Origin: Phytophthora colocasiae
Taxonomy: Eukaryota > Oomycota > Peronosporomycetes > Peronosporales > Peronosporaceae
NCBI GenBank assembly: GCA_018806915.1
Contig: JAGKQI010000090.1
Coordinates: 1,922,001-1,986,000 of the forward strand
Length of the DNA stretch: 64,000 nt
Reading direction: 5' to 3'
Made by a program: the position numbers and the translations under genes. Numbering within the stretch: position 1 is the first letter of the stretch; the number at the start of each line of letters is the position of its first letter. Below, one piece after another: positions 1 to 11,067 of this stretch. Below the pieces are notes generated by a model that saw only the letters and a list, made by a program, of their open reading frames with translations, ran no database searches and was not told the origin of the DNA.

Positions 1-663
1 CTCTCCGGTGGACCGCAAGTGGTGATGACTCACGGAGACCAGGCAGTACATACGTGCAGTATGACGCACGCACGCGAAGTTTACGCCGAGATTTTATCAT
101 TCCAAGCCGTCAAGGAAGCTGCAAAAGAGGAACACGGCTTCTGCTCTGGTCCAGGCACGACGATGCTCAACGGTTTTTCGCTCAGTGGTAACTCTACGCC
201 CTGCATTCTGCTCTGGTTCCCTGGTTGGGTGCTGGATTCACGCGTGCGTTACGTGTTTGGCGGACTTTTGGTCGCTTTAGTGGCTGTTTTCAACGAGTAT
301 CTGCTGCAATTACGTCGTGTTCTACGCAAGGAGAGCAGTGTCAAGCGTCTTCTGAGCAGCAACGCTCCACACGCCACAGAGAGTGCGCAATTGCTGCGTT
401 CTACTGCTCAGAACATGCCTCTAGCTGATTCCTGGGGGTCTGCGTGGTTCCGTACGTTATCTCCGGAGACCCAACATGGCGTACACAGTCTCCTACATGG
501 CGTGACGCTTTTCGTGGCCTACATGCTGATGCTCGTGTCGATGACGTACGACTTGACGTTGCTTCTGTGGGTTGTGGTCGGTTACGTGGTAGGGCACTAC
601 GTCTTCGGGGAGCGTCGTGAAGCTCCACTTAGTTCGGGGGAGATGGAGACGAATTTCCCATAG
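1..663 (+). CDS. Ctr-family copper transporter, 5' end outside window
   Basis: Predicted plasma-membrane or vacuolar Cu(I) transporter of the Ctr family. The reading frame is open from base 1, and the first in-frame ATG (25-27) lies inside an already open frame, so the true start is probably upstream. A Met/Cys-containing stretch (GFCSGPGTTMLNGF) is followed by TM1 (about residues 63-90), a polar loop, and then TM2 and TM3 close together near the C terminus (about residues 155-195). TM2 carries the MxxxM signature (MLVSM) and TM3 carries GxxxG (GYVVG); both are family hallmarks of the trimeric copper pore. The TAG stop is at 661-663. The downstream neighbour is a convergent GH72 gene. The family call is fairly secure from the motif order; the direction of copper movement and the membrane are inferred. 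Confidence 0.8.
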   Translation, partial: LSGGPQVVMTHGDQAVHTCSMTHAREVYAEILSFQAVKEAAKEEHGFCSGPGTTMLNGFSLSGNSTPCILLWFPGWVLDSRVRYVFGGLLVALVAVFNEYLLQLRRVLRKESSVKRLLSSNAPHATESAQLLRSTAQNMPLADSWGSAWFRTLSPETQHGVHSLLHGVTLFVAYMLMLVSMTYDLTLLLWVVVGYVVGHYVFGERREAPLSSGEMETNFP

Positions 664-763
664 GTTATCGTTTTGTTTTTCTCCTTTTTCTCACCATTCA
701 TTACTTCTCAACTAATATATCGACGTGAGTTGCGTCTTGCGTTACTACGACAACAGACACTGC

Positions 764-2437
764 TTAGTGAAGCACTAGGAAAGCAACACAAAGCATCAAG
801 ACTTCAAGTGAAATGGAGACACGAGCACCAGCGCTGTCCTTGTCCTTGGCAGTTGAAGATCCACTACCTTTCGATGACGTTGTCTCGCCCTCGTTGAGGT
901 CAGCCAATGTACTGGAGTCGAAGTTGTTGGACTTCTTACCATCACAAACAGGCTGGGCGACGGAGCACGATAGAGCCTCCACTACAGAAGACAAAAATTA
1001 GTTTTCACTACTTCACAATCGTTTCAATTGGAAGCAACACACCGTCGGGAGTATCGGGTAGATCCATGGAGAGAGCGGATGGGCATTTGAGAGCTGAAGT
1101 TCGAGTTGGAGTGAACGAATCCATTTCGACAGTCGCGTTCTTGGTTGTTGTGTACGCCTTCTTGAGGTTGTCGTACTCCGGGTAGGCCGTGAACTCGCAC
1201 GTGGTGTTTTCGTTATCACAGTCGTCTGGTTGGAAGTAGCCCACGCCGTACTTGCCTTTGTCTGCCTTCTTGGTAAGTTCTGGAAGATACAAAAATGTCA
1301 GTTAAACCAATATGTAGATTCTACCATCAATATTTATTCTCAACGTACTCTTCTCCCCCTCGAGGTTGGCAATCTCGGTCGAAAACTCAAAGACGTTGCC
1401 ACCCACAATCTCATCTGTCATGTCCGCTTCTTCGTTCATCCATTTCGCCTGAAAAACAGCAATACACATATTTTTATGATACAATCCAAAAGAATAAAGA
1501 AAATGCTACTTACATCGTAGAACGTGCGTTGATTCTCATATCCGTCCATTGTGTTATCCCCCGTGTTGCAGCCAAACTCACCAAACATGATCGGACGTGG
1601 GTACGCTGCGTCCTTGTAGTCCTTCATCAGCGTAACTAACCCAGTGGATTGCGAGTATTCTGTGTGGCCTGTTGGATCGCACTCGACGTACGGATTAAAG
1701 CCCATCCACTGTGCTCTCTCATACCCGTCCCCGCTACCACTGGAACTGTTGTTGCCTCCTGTACAGTCGAAATATTGTAGCCATTGAGCTCTCGGTGGGA
1801 TATCCGCCATTTCCACCCCAATCGGAACTTCCCTCAAACTGCCAACACAACCGTCTGCGTACTCTCGAATGTCTCGGATCATCGCTTTAATGCAGGGCAT
1901 CACCGCTTCTCCAGTGTCTCCATCTACTGAGATAAGGTTCGGTTCATTCGCCACACTGAAAAGCAGAGTATTGTCGTAAACAGCAAAGGCGTTGTACACC
2001 ATTTGCATGCGGGTGAACATGTCGTCCGGGTAGCATTTAGGTGCAGCCACATCGGCCACAGAGCAACCCACACAAGGTGCAGCCATACCCACCGACACGT
2101 AAATACCAGCTTGTGAACAAGCACACATGAAATTGTCATGGGCCTTGCTGGGGTCCACAGAGTACAGCCGAATGGTGTTGACGCCCAGATCTTGCATCAC
2201 TTTTAGATGCGGTTCCCACACATCTTCATGCTCGTCCGCAGCCCAGTCGTAGTTGGTCACGTCAGCCAGTTCCCCACTGTTGGGTCGAGGATAGTAGGCC
2301 ATTCCTTTGATCCGGAATTCCAGACCCGTTTCGGAATCGAAGAGTTTGTTACCTTTTGCAACAATTGGAGCCAACCAGGCAGAGGAAATCGGCAGGAAAG
2401 CCAAAAGGGGGAGCAGTCGATGCAGCATTGTGGTCAA
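764..2437 (-). CDS. GH72 1,3-beta-glucanosyltransferase, four exons, GPI-anchored
   Basis: Secreted cell-wall enzyme (Gas/Gel type) predicted to cut and re-join beta-1,3-glucan. My model is complement(764..981, 1043..1279, 1349..1448, 1514..2437), 492 aa, with introns of 61, 69 and 65 bp, all GT...AG. The start gives a signal peptide ending near SSAW. The catalytic pair is visible: acid/base Glu in ANEPN and nucleophile Glu in FGEFG, plus the conserved RLYSVDP segment. Exon 4 is easily missed because exon 3 reads into a stop at 1008 if the third intron (GTGTGT...TGTAG) is ignored. It adds a Ser/Gly/Lys-rich stretch and a hydrophobic C terminus typical of a GPI-attachment signal. The GH72 assignment is strong; the last splice is inferred from frame, intron size and the GPI-like tail. 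Confidence 0.85.
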
Positions 2438-2976
2438 TGGACGGTGGAATTGTGAAAGACGTTGAGGGCTGTCAAAGCTTTGATTGTCCGATCGTGGATA
2501 GAAATCAGATTGTAGTCAATTGGATAGGATCCACTTGCTGTTCGACAAGTTGAAGTGGAAAACATCACACAGGAAGTTATTATATTTGTATAACAAATAT
2601 TAATACAAGTACTATTTACACAATGTCAGTCTTGCGCCATCATATTGATTGCGGGATCTTATGCTACAGAAGTCTGTGCAATTTGTACCGAAGCAATCCG
2701 GAACGGCGTTACCGCAACCATGTAACGACAGCACGACAGCGCTTAGTGCAACCATATCGCCTAAAGCAACCTCAAAACATATGTTTTCAACCGTAATTTA
2801 TAATAGATTGCACTGCCACGTCGCCATCGTCATCACTTGAGCCGTAGATTACATTGAATTCTCTAAAAATAGAGAAATGTGTACCACACAGTAGTGTGTG
2901 CTACACTCCATGTACATGTGTGTCACACATTCTTCATACTTCTCGTTTTTCAACTACACGCAAGGGCCTCACGACG
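2438..2976. other. Intergenic stretch with no recognised gene
   Basis: AT-rich DNA upstream of the GH72 gene. I see no convincing coding region. Short GCAACC-type words recur around 2700-2790 and again around 8270-8320, flanking the decayed Mutator-like element, but I could not align them as terminal inverted repeats. Confidence 0.4.
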
Positions 2977-3237
2977 ATGGATAGAAGATCGCTATCACAC
3001 GAACTGGTACGAGCAAGACGCGAAGAGCTCACGGACACAAAACGCAAGCTGGAGGAGATTGGGGAGATACTGGAACAAATACTCAGGGTTCAGATGGAGC
3101 TAATGGCCCGGATCGAGGAGAATGAGGAATGCTTGTACGCTATGGACTCTGATTTGGGCAGTGATGGAGTGGTTCAAGACAGTATGATGTCATTTGGAGT
3201 GCTGCTAGAGATGGCAGTAAATAGATTAAGAAACTAG
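2977..3237 (+). CDS. Small coiled-coil hypothetical protein
   Basis: I do not recognise this gene. The ATG at 2977 opens an 86-codon frame rich in Arg, Glu, Leu and Met. Residues about 5-50 show heptad-like spacing compatible with a coiled coil, followed by an acidic Asp/Ser segment and a short hydrophobic helix. The frame is also open upstream to an ATG at 2854, but that extension is Cys/His/Ser-rich and low in coding character. No intron is apparent. It may be a real small gene or a chance frame; no function can be assigned. Confidence 0.3.
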   Translation: MDRRSLSHELVRARREELTDTKRKLEEIGEILEQILRVQMELMARIEENEECLYAMDSDLGSDGVVQDSMMSFGVLLEMAVNRLRN

Positions 3238-3406
3238 GCAGTGAAGTGAAGCTGTATTAATTGTTTAAGCATGACTACTTGAGCTGATCCTGGAGCTTCT
3301 GATCTATTTCAGCTGCTGTAGAAGCATCAACTTTCGGCATTCGACGCTCGCGGGACCGCAACAGCATCAACCATAGCATCCGCAAGCGCATTACGTCGAC
3401 GTCTGT

Positions 3407-6400
3407 CTAGCTAACATTGTAGCAATGCAGATCTGCGTTCCCCGCAACGACGCTATGTGCGTGAGCGACGATCAAAACACCACAACTGGAGTTATCAGGT
3501 TGTTGTGGGGCATCCACCCAGGTTACTGGATCGACATTCATTTTTTACTCCCTGGATTTGATGACTTGTGCCAGCGATTAATAAATCCTCGCAGCCCCTC
3601 TCGCTTGTCGCCGTTCCAAATTGTCTCCATTTCTTCGTGATAGCAGTCGTCAATAAGTGGTTCATACATATGAGGCCGTACATGAAGCTCGCCACCGGAA
3701 AGCTCGAGCTGAATGATAATAATACCCCAGTGACTGCCACTCAGATTAACGGGATGCACGACGAACTTATAGTCGCCAAGCTGGTCCCGTGGAATTGCTG
3801 GCCAACCAATTTGCCATAAAAGTGAAGACACCACGCAACAACCCCCCCCCCCGCGGTTGCTGCAATTTCACTCAAGCAGAACTCGATGGAACTGTCAGAG
3901 AGCCACCCGCGACAAACACTTCCGACCAGCTCTTCGAAAGGAATGGTGACCTTGTCACACCTTGTAGCGAACGCGCTGCGAAGACGACAGTTTGTAAACT
4001 TCGAGATCACTTCGTTGGTGAGAGTTTGATGGCGCTTTCGGACAGTTTCGCGCGTTACACCCCAAGTTTGCGTTTCCTTCGCGAAAAAGTCAACATCCGA
4101 GTCCAACTTTGACCAATTGCGTTCAAGCCACTTTCGACCTTCGACCCATGACTTGGCCTTGGCCTTCACTCGGTAGAATTCCGTCGATGCATTAACGTAT
4201 CGACTGCAAACGAAATAGCAACCATACTAGTAAAGCGACCCCATAAAGCAACTCCAACAATTCAGCAACCTTACCTGCAGAACTTCCATAATTTTGGATC
4301 AATGGTTGCAACAATGTCAAGAAGAATTTCTTGCTGTGATACACTGGGGACGAGCTTGTCAGGTTCACGCTGTTCCTTTCGTGCAGTAGTAATTGCAGCC
4401 TCCATTGACCGTGTGAGATCAGCAGGAATAACGAAAGGATGAATGTTGTCACCAGTTCTCATAGCTTTCCATTGGCACTCGATGACCCGCGACCTCAAGT
4501 AGACGTCTGTCAATTGGACCGGGTATTTCTCCATAGTTGTCAAGACATGCTTCACGTTGGGTGTGTTGCGGGCCCAAATTATCAGCTCATCAAGCTTAAC
4601 AGTGAGTCCGGTTGGGTACTTGTGGATAGCGAGTCGAGCTGAGGTTATCTTGGATTGACGGAGCTGAGTTGGAGTCGACCGCGATCGATTTCGGCGCTTC
4701 GGCTTTGGGACATTGATCACATCTACTTGACGAGGCGAGGGTGCTTCGACGTTAGCTTCTATCTTATCGATAGGTGGCGTGGCGCGTTCAGGACTGGAAG
4801 CAGCCAATTGGGTAGAAGTAATGTCATCTCCACTACTTACACCGTCCGTGACGTCCTCATTAATTTGATTTTCCAAAGCATTTATCAATTTTGCTGTTGC
4901 AATTGCATCTGCTGGATCTATAGTTGAAGCCACACCTTGGTCCAGTTCATCATCATCATCACCGTCTTCACAACACGGTACTTCATCTGTTTTTGCTCGA
5001 GATTCTCCAACACGTAGCCCCTCCTCTATCGTACTTTTCCAAGTCTGTAACTCTTCATAGAAGTCTGCACTTCCCAACCTCGACAAGTGTTCCAGCAGAG
5101 GCTCTACCATTGCTTTCGCGAATGAATACTTCTCAGCAGAAGAGAGAACAACTTGGTTTGCTCGTTCACGGCGGCGCAGACGAACATACACGACTTGTTT
5201 CAGGGGTGGTGTTCCTGAAAGCTTTCCGGTACTGGAGGCGTCCGGCAACATTAGCTTTGGCAACCTTAGCTTTGACATGCGCACAATTGAACGCAGCATA
5301 TCGCCTGCGGCAGTGAGCCCTTCCATTGAATTCAGCGCTGCCGATGTACTCCACCGTTCCCAAATAGTCATAACAGGAAGCATCTTGAATCCATGTCCTT
5401 TGTGTGCTAAGTGCATAATGTGACGGCATGGTAAGTGATTGCTCATTGAAAACAGGCAAGTGCATTTCCAGTCCAAGTCGTCGCACTCGAAACTCTGGTT
5501 GTGGCAGGATACCGTCCAGGTCGAAAGCGACACAGCCTCACACGTTGTTTCCTCCATCAGGTTCACGAATTGCTCCCATTCTCGCTTCAGTTTTTCCAAG
5601 ACGTGTGCTGAAATCCTGCTTCCGACTTTTCTCAAGAAAGTGGGTACTGTTTGAGGCCTTCGAGGCGATGAGTGAAGCTGCCCAACCTCCGAGACTATTT
5701 GCTGGATAATGGTCATCTGGTGCTGGAGCAACCCTGTGATAGTTTGGTCAATCCTAGTCTTCAGACCAAGCAGCATCTTCAGTGTTGATTCCAGTTTGAC
5801 TCGATTCTGTTAGTGGTCTATTACCCGCTGTAAAATATTTCCCGCGAGAAAAGTTTGACCACTTTTCGTTACAAGAGTTCCCGTTTTTGTCGAAATACGC
5901 GAAGAAAGCCTGCTTCTTGTTGCGGTGACAGAAATACTTCAAGTTCCTGTAGTGCGTGTCGTAGGCATCTTGTGTTGAGCTGAAACAAAGCCGACGTTAG
6001 TGAATTTATTTGTTAAGTGAGCGATGGTGACATACCTGTAAAGAAGTTTTATCATTAAGCCCAGCAGTTCTTTACCCTGAGCTACCTTGATTCCGTAGAC
6101 AGAACGCTTCATGACCTTTTTCCAATAGGAGATGGCGTGAAATTGGCAAAGCAAAATCTTTGCCTTCGGGAAACACTCCTCAAGCACTTTCCATTCTGTA
6201 AAATCGTTGTCGATCACCACAATCACGACATGTTCCCAGAGCGGATTCTTCTCCTTGAAGTACTCCAGAATTGTTGAGATCGTAGTAGCTTGTTCATTTA
6301 AGCAAATGAAATCGACCACAGGAAATCCACGACTGTACATGTGGTGACTACCAAACTCCCTACAACATGACAGAAGAAAGAAGAGTTCAACAGGGTTGCA

Positions 6401-8116
6401 ATAGTGGGTAAGGTTGCTGAAAGGGTTGCTTTATAAGAAAGGTTGCTGGAAGACGCACCCAAATGATAACCCAGATTGTTCGTCCCATGAGTAAAGTCCA
6501 TTGCCAACGTTTCGCCCCAACGCTCGAACATCATCTTCTGGACCTTAGTCTGCATAACCACCCCACATGTTACGTCAAGCTGGTCTTGGATAACTAGAAC
6601 ATCGCTTCCATCCAACTGCCGTAGTGCGTGGAGCATATTCTTCATGTGGTCTTCGCCAGAATCCTGACCGGCGATGCTACGAAGAAGGTTTCGCGTCTGC
6701 TGTGGAGTCACTTTGCAGCCTAATCATACATATAAACCCATGAGTATGAGTATATATAAATATATTCTCAAGCACCTATTTCACGTACCAAGACGATCGT
6801 TCAAGAAGTTCGTGATGTGCGTAGAAGACACACGGGCATCAGCTAAAGTCTTCACGTCTTCGCGATCTTCGTCATCAAGTGGCAGAGTCTTGGTTGTGAG
6901 GTAGGATGACGCCTCGGTTCCGGTAGTTGGATGTGAGTGCGTGTGATTCTACAAAACAAGCAAATTTTAGACTGCCGCAACCAAATATAAGCACCTCATC
7001 ACCTACCTCATTCCTGACCATGATCTTGAAAGTATTGTCAGCACACCGGTTGACTGCGGCCGTTAGCCTCGCTTTGCACTTGCAATAGCGAGTCTTGCGG
7101 TTGCGGTGGCCTTTGGATCTGGATGCCTGGGATACTCCGTGCGTGCACCGGTAAATTCTCTGGTAGAACTCGAACTCGCTTGGAATTTGGTCTTCATGAG
7201 TGCTACAATATCACGTGAGTTAGTCAATTCAGTAACAAATATCAGCATTTCAATCATACCTGTTGTATAGAGCCGTTTTCTCTGAACTCCGCACACGAAA
7301 CTTGAGTCTGTTCTTCTTCTTGTAGTTGGAGAACACCTCTTCAAATTCCTCCCAGGTTTTATACAACATATTTGTCCCAAATGCAGGCACAGTATTTACG
7401 ATCCCATCATCACCTAGGTTCATCGAATCCAGTTCTTCGCGGTGTTTGCTTGCACATTTTTTGGAGAGTATTCCGAGATAGCCAATGGCTCCTCCCCACT
7501 GTCATTGTCATGCGTAACATTCAGCCTCCTGCGCTTACGGAAAGCGGGCTGTATAGCTTCGTGGGGTGAGTGACGCTTTAGCGAGATACCAGAGCCTGTC
7601 AAACAAAACCCAACCATTAGCAATGCATTAATTTTAGTCAAAATACACGGCTTCTTATCGCGACCATACCTGAAGCTTTCCTGCTTTGAGCTCTTGACTT
7701 TCCTGCTAATATGCAAAAGTAACACCATAAATCAGCAAAAAAAATTTACAAACAAAAGCATTGAACAGTATCGGCTTACCGGCTTTTGGCGCATCTTCCT
7801 CGCACGATTCGTCCGCGGAAGAGGCGTCGCCTTCATCACCGTCATCTTCCACCTCGTAGTCCTCGTCGCTGATGTCGTCGTCTTCAATTCCCAGCGCATT
7901 ATACGCGATCTTCAATTTTGCATTGACGCTTCGCGTTCTCCGACCTACCAAAGCCCAATTCCACAGCTTAATACCAAATTCACAGTCTCTAGTGGTGTCG
8001 CATGTAACGTACCCGTCATTTCCAGCTCTTAAACGGTCAGTGGGGCGCCGGTGTCGCTTGATTCCTGCTCCAACTGGCGCGATGTACGCAGGTTCTCCTT
8101 TCAGCGCGAATTTCTA
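3407..8116 (-). pseudogene. Decayed Mutator-like transposon gene: FAR1-like, MULE, SWIM and Ulp1-like protease domains
   Basis: Multi-exon transposase-type gene read right to left. An acidic N-terminal exon (about 7775-8116) and a Lys/Arg-rich exon with FAR1-type features (about 7260-7700; CKCKAR near 7080) come first. The MULE catalytic region follows (5939-6711), with MDFTHGTNN and IDNDFTEWKVLEECFP carrying the expected acidic residues and LLCQFHAISYWKK. A SWIM zinc finger (CTCLFSMSNHLPCRH, about 5390-5450) precedes a long basic/acidic tail. After an intron (GTAAGG...TTGCAG, about 4195-4275) comes a C48-like protease segment with His-Trp (SHWGI) and Cys (NSSCG). Lesions are frameshifts near 5790-5815, at an 11-C run (3842-3852) and at an A6 run near 3543. 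Two of these sit in homopolymers, so assembly error is possible. Plant Kaonashi MULEs also carry Ulp1-like domains. Confidence 0.7.
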
Positions 8117-9071
8117 AATGAGAGGCTAGCATTGATCGTACTTACTGAAGTCGTACTTAACATATGATGTACTGTACCTATTTTTCTGGAACGAAAATAG
8201 TTTTCAGAAAAATGGATTTATATTACTCGCGTAATTTTTGAAATGTGTTAGAGCAACCACAAATGTGTAAACGCAACCATAAATGTCGCATAATAAGGTT
8301 GCAGTAACGACTCCGAGCAATCCGTACATTTGCACGCACATTTCGGTTCGAAGCTTGGGGCAATTATTGTAATACGTGGCTGAGGACGCCCACTCATCAG
8401 TCGCAACAAAGCGGCGAGATGCAACAGAGCACTGTGTGACGGAGTGGGTCGTGTCGTTGGGAGAGCATGGCTTGGGATGTGTTTCGGTCTTTTCCATGGC
8501 GTTTGAACGTGCTCTGCGACTTATCCATCCATAAAAACATTCACGGAGACGTTGCGTTGCTGGCCCACCTCAGCTTTGGTGACGAAAGCACTGGTGGAGA
8601 GTTTCTCTTCATAGTTCAAGCGTGGTGAGCGCCTGCATCTGCAGCGTTTAAACGCCATGCGGTCGCTTGGAAAATGCTACCACGAGTGACGATGAACACG
8701 TACACAGCCACCTCGACGTCGTCGACAGCTATGGGCTCCGATATTCAACAGTAATCCTATCGGCTGAATGCCAACTTCTATTTGGAAATGTACTGAATCT
8801 TTACCTTCGATCGCCTGTATGCTGACCGAGTTCAAGATCCTACAGCAGCAGGTCAACGGATGCCTTGACCCACTCGTTTAAAGCCCCACAAACCAAGCTG
8901 TATCGAATGTCGCGCTGTTGTCCGTGGCTTCAAGTGTCCGCTTGTGTGGACTTACAATTCCTCGTGATGTGTAACACAGGACTAAGATAGGCCAAGCCCA
9001 CAAATTGCCTTGACGTTTCTGTGCCAGCCTCCTCGCCGTATGTCTGCCTCTCCACCGGCTCAAGATGTCTA
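8117..9071. other. Intergenic stretch with no recognised gene
   Basis: About 1 kb between the Mutator-like relic and the MITE. A minus-strand frame beginning with MEKTETHPKP (8497-8204) could be a first exon of the neighbouring element, since a similar 23-bp start (ATG..AAGAC.GAAACACATCC) occurs on the plus strand at 11209. Nothing else is recognisable. Confidence 0.35.
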
Positions 9072-9428
9072 CAAATAACGACGGAAAAAGACGACGGACT
9101 CAAAAAGACGTCGTTAGTCTAGCAATGTTCATCCGACCACCTGGTGAAAAACTCACTAAGAATACAAAAACAGTGAACCATTTTCCGCAAATCATTTCTT
9201 CGATTGGTTGAATATTATTTATAATAGCTGTAAACTTTGCTTTGCCGATTCTATTGGATAAAACTGAATTTTGTAATGAGCAAAAATTGGACTTTGGGAC
9301 ATAGATTTCAATTTTGAGCCAATAGAAAACAGTAATGCCAGACGTCGTGTTTTTCCGTCGTGTAAGCTGCCTGTTCTTAACTATTGAAAGCACTAACATT
9401 TCCCGGCGGGTTTTTCCGTCGTTATTTG
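9072..9428. mobile_element. MITE, Tc1/mariner-like by TA target site
   Basis: A 357-bp segment is bounded by perfect 18-bp terminal inverted repeats: CAAATAACGACGGAAAAA at 9072-9089 and its reverse complement at 9411-9428. Each end is flanked by TA (9070-9071 and 9429-9430), the target duplication expected of Tc1/mariner elements. Further internal GACGG/CCGTC words lie near both ends. There is no transposase frame. The right end lies about 80 bp before the ATG of the 5'-nucleotidase-like gene, so the element makes up most of that gene's proximal upstream region. Confidence 0.75.
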
Positions 9429-9507
9429 TATTCCTATATGCGGGACGGCATTTGGTAATTTGCCCTGTACCAGACACTTCATTTATAGTCGACCACCAGG
9501 ATAAACC

Positions 9508-11067
9508 ATGCAGCTGTGGGGGTCTTTGGCTTTCGCGCTCGGTCTCCTCTCCAGTGCTCAGGCTCGCAACGTGACCGCCAACTTCGACATCCTGTCGTAC
9601 AACGACGTGTACGAGATGCTGCAGGACACCGTGGAGGGTATCAAGCTGGGCGGTCCTTCTCGTGTGGTCCCCATTGCCAAGAGCATGCGTGAAGCCAACC
9701 CCAACACGCTCGTGCTGTTCGCCGGTGACACCGTGTCGCCGTCGCTTTGGTCCACGCAGTTCAACGGCCAGCACATGGTCAAGGCGCACAATGCCATCGG
9801 TCTGGACTTTGCGTCTCTGGGTAACCACGAGTTTGACTTCGGTCTCGAGAATTTCATGAACGTGTCGTTGGCCTCCAACTTCCCGTGGTTGAACGCCAAC
9901 TGCTATGAGAACGCCACGGGTCAGTTGCTTCGCGGCACCGTTCCGAACGCCGTCAAGAACCTGACGGACGCCAAGAACGGCCACATTTCGATCGGCCTCT
10001 TCGGCGTCATGTACGACATGAAAGACACCAGCAAGGGGTTGTACTGGAAAGACCCGATCGCAGTCGCCCGCGAGCAGGTGACTGCTCTTCAGGCCCAAAA
10101 GGTCGACTTTATCATCGCCATGACGCACCAGGACCTGGCCGACGACAACCGCCTGTCCAAGGAAGTCGCCGGCATCGACTTTATCATCGGCGGACACGAT
10201 CACACGTCGATGCTGCAGACCAACTACGGCACGCCGTACCTTAAGGCCGACTTCGACTTCCGCTCCATCTGGCAGTCGCACATTGAGTACTACGCCGCGG
10301 ACGCCAACAATGACCGCACGTCACTCATGACCCACCAGGCCATCCCCATCGTTGAAAGCATGCCGACCGACAACAATCTGGACGCCATCATCGCTACGTA
10401 CCAGGCACAAATGGACGCGCTCGAGGAACAGATCATCGGCAACCTGTGTGAGGACCTGGACCTCTCGCAGAGCGTCGTGCGCTCCGAGGACTGTAAGATC
10501 GGCCACCTCTTCGCCGACGCCGCACTGCAGTACTACGGAAACGGCTCGGCTGACATCGCCGTCATGAACGGCGGCGGGATCCGTGGCGACAAGGTACTGT
10601 CGGCCGGCCCTCTGTCGTTGGGCGAGGTGCTGTCCTGGTCGCCATTCGGCAACACGCTCATGACGATCCAGACAAATGGCGCGTCCCTCAAGCTGTTCCT
10701 GAATCATGAAATGGTCGGAAACTGCGGTGCCAACGTCATTCAGCAAAACGGATTCTACGTGCATCCGTCCGGCTTCAACTACACGTACACGTGCACTGGT
10801 ACCGGCGCCGGTAAGGTGTCGAGTCTGACGTGGCTCAACCACCCGACCAAGACTGGCGACATTGCCGACACGGACGAGTTTGTCATGGCTCTCAGCAACT
10901 ACCTGTACACGACTGAGTTCGCTGTGATCGACGGTGTGAGCGGTACGGTGAAGGTCACGGAGGCCGAGGCCGAGCGTGTGGACTCAGCTCTTGAGGCCTA
11001 CGTCTCTAAGCTCAACAACGGCACGGTGTGTCTCCCGAACGAATTGCGCTCGTCCGTCTCGTTCTAA
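9508..11067 (+). CDS. Secreted 5'-nucleotidase-like metallophosphatase
   Basis: Intronless 519-aa protein with an N-terminal signal peptide (cleavage near AQA-RN). Predicted to hydrolyse extracellular nucleotides or related phosphomonoesters with two metal ions. The N-terminal calcineurin-like domain shows GDT (about residue 73), GNHEFDFG (about 111), MTHQ (about 209) and GGHDHT (about 231). The C-terminal 5'-nucleotidase domain has DCKIGHLFADA, NGGGIRGD and SPFGNTL, which form the substrate-binding part in this family. The first metal motif, usually NDxH, reads NDVYE here, replacing the histidine by tyrosine; I believe this variant occurs in some eukaryotic homologues, but it makes activity uncertain. 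Several N-glycosylation sites (for example NVT, NVS, NYT) fit secretion. No hydrophobic C-terminal tail is present, so it is probably soluble. Confidence 0.88.
   Translation: MQLWGSLAFALGLLSSAQARNVTANFDILSYNDVYEMLQDTVEGIKLGGPSRVVPIAKSMREANPNTLVLFAGDTVSPSLWSTQFNGQHMVKAHNAIGLDFASLGNHEFDFGLENFMNVSLASNFPWLNANCYENATGQLLRGTVPNAVKNLTDAKNGHISIGLFGVMYDMKDTSKGLYWKDPIAVAREQVTALQAQKVDFIIAMTHQDLADDNRLSKEVAGIDFIIGGHDHTSMLQTNYGTPYLKADFDFRSIWQSHIEYYAADANNDRTSLMTHQAIPIVESMPTDNNLDAIIATYQAQMDALEEQIIGNLCEDLDLSQSVVRSEDCKIGHLFADAALQYYGNGSADIAVMNGGGIRGDKVLSAGPLSLGEVLSWSPFGNTLMTIQTNGASLKLFLNHEMVGNCGANVIQQNGFYVHPSGFNYTYTCTGTGAGKVSSLTWLNHPTKTGDIADTDEFVMALSNYLYTTEFAVIDGVSGTVKVTEAEAERVDSALEAYVSKLNNGTVCLPNELRSSVSF

Noticed and set aside
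2610..8330. GCAACC-rich flanks as terminal inverted repeats of the Mutator-like element
   Set aside because: Words recur on both sides but no continuous inverted alignment or target duplication could be made by eye.
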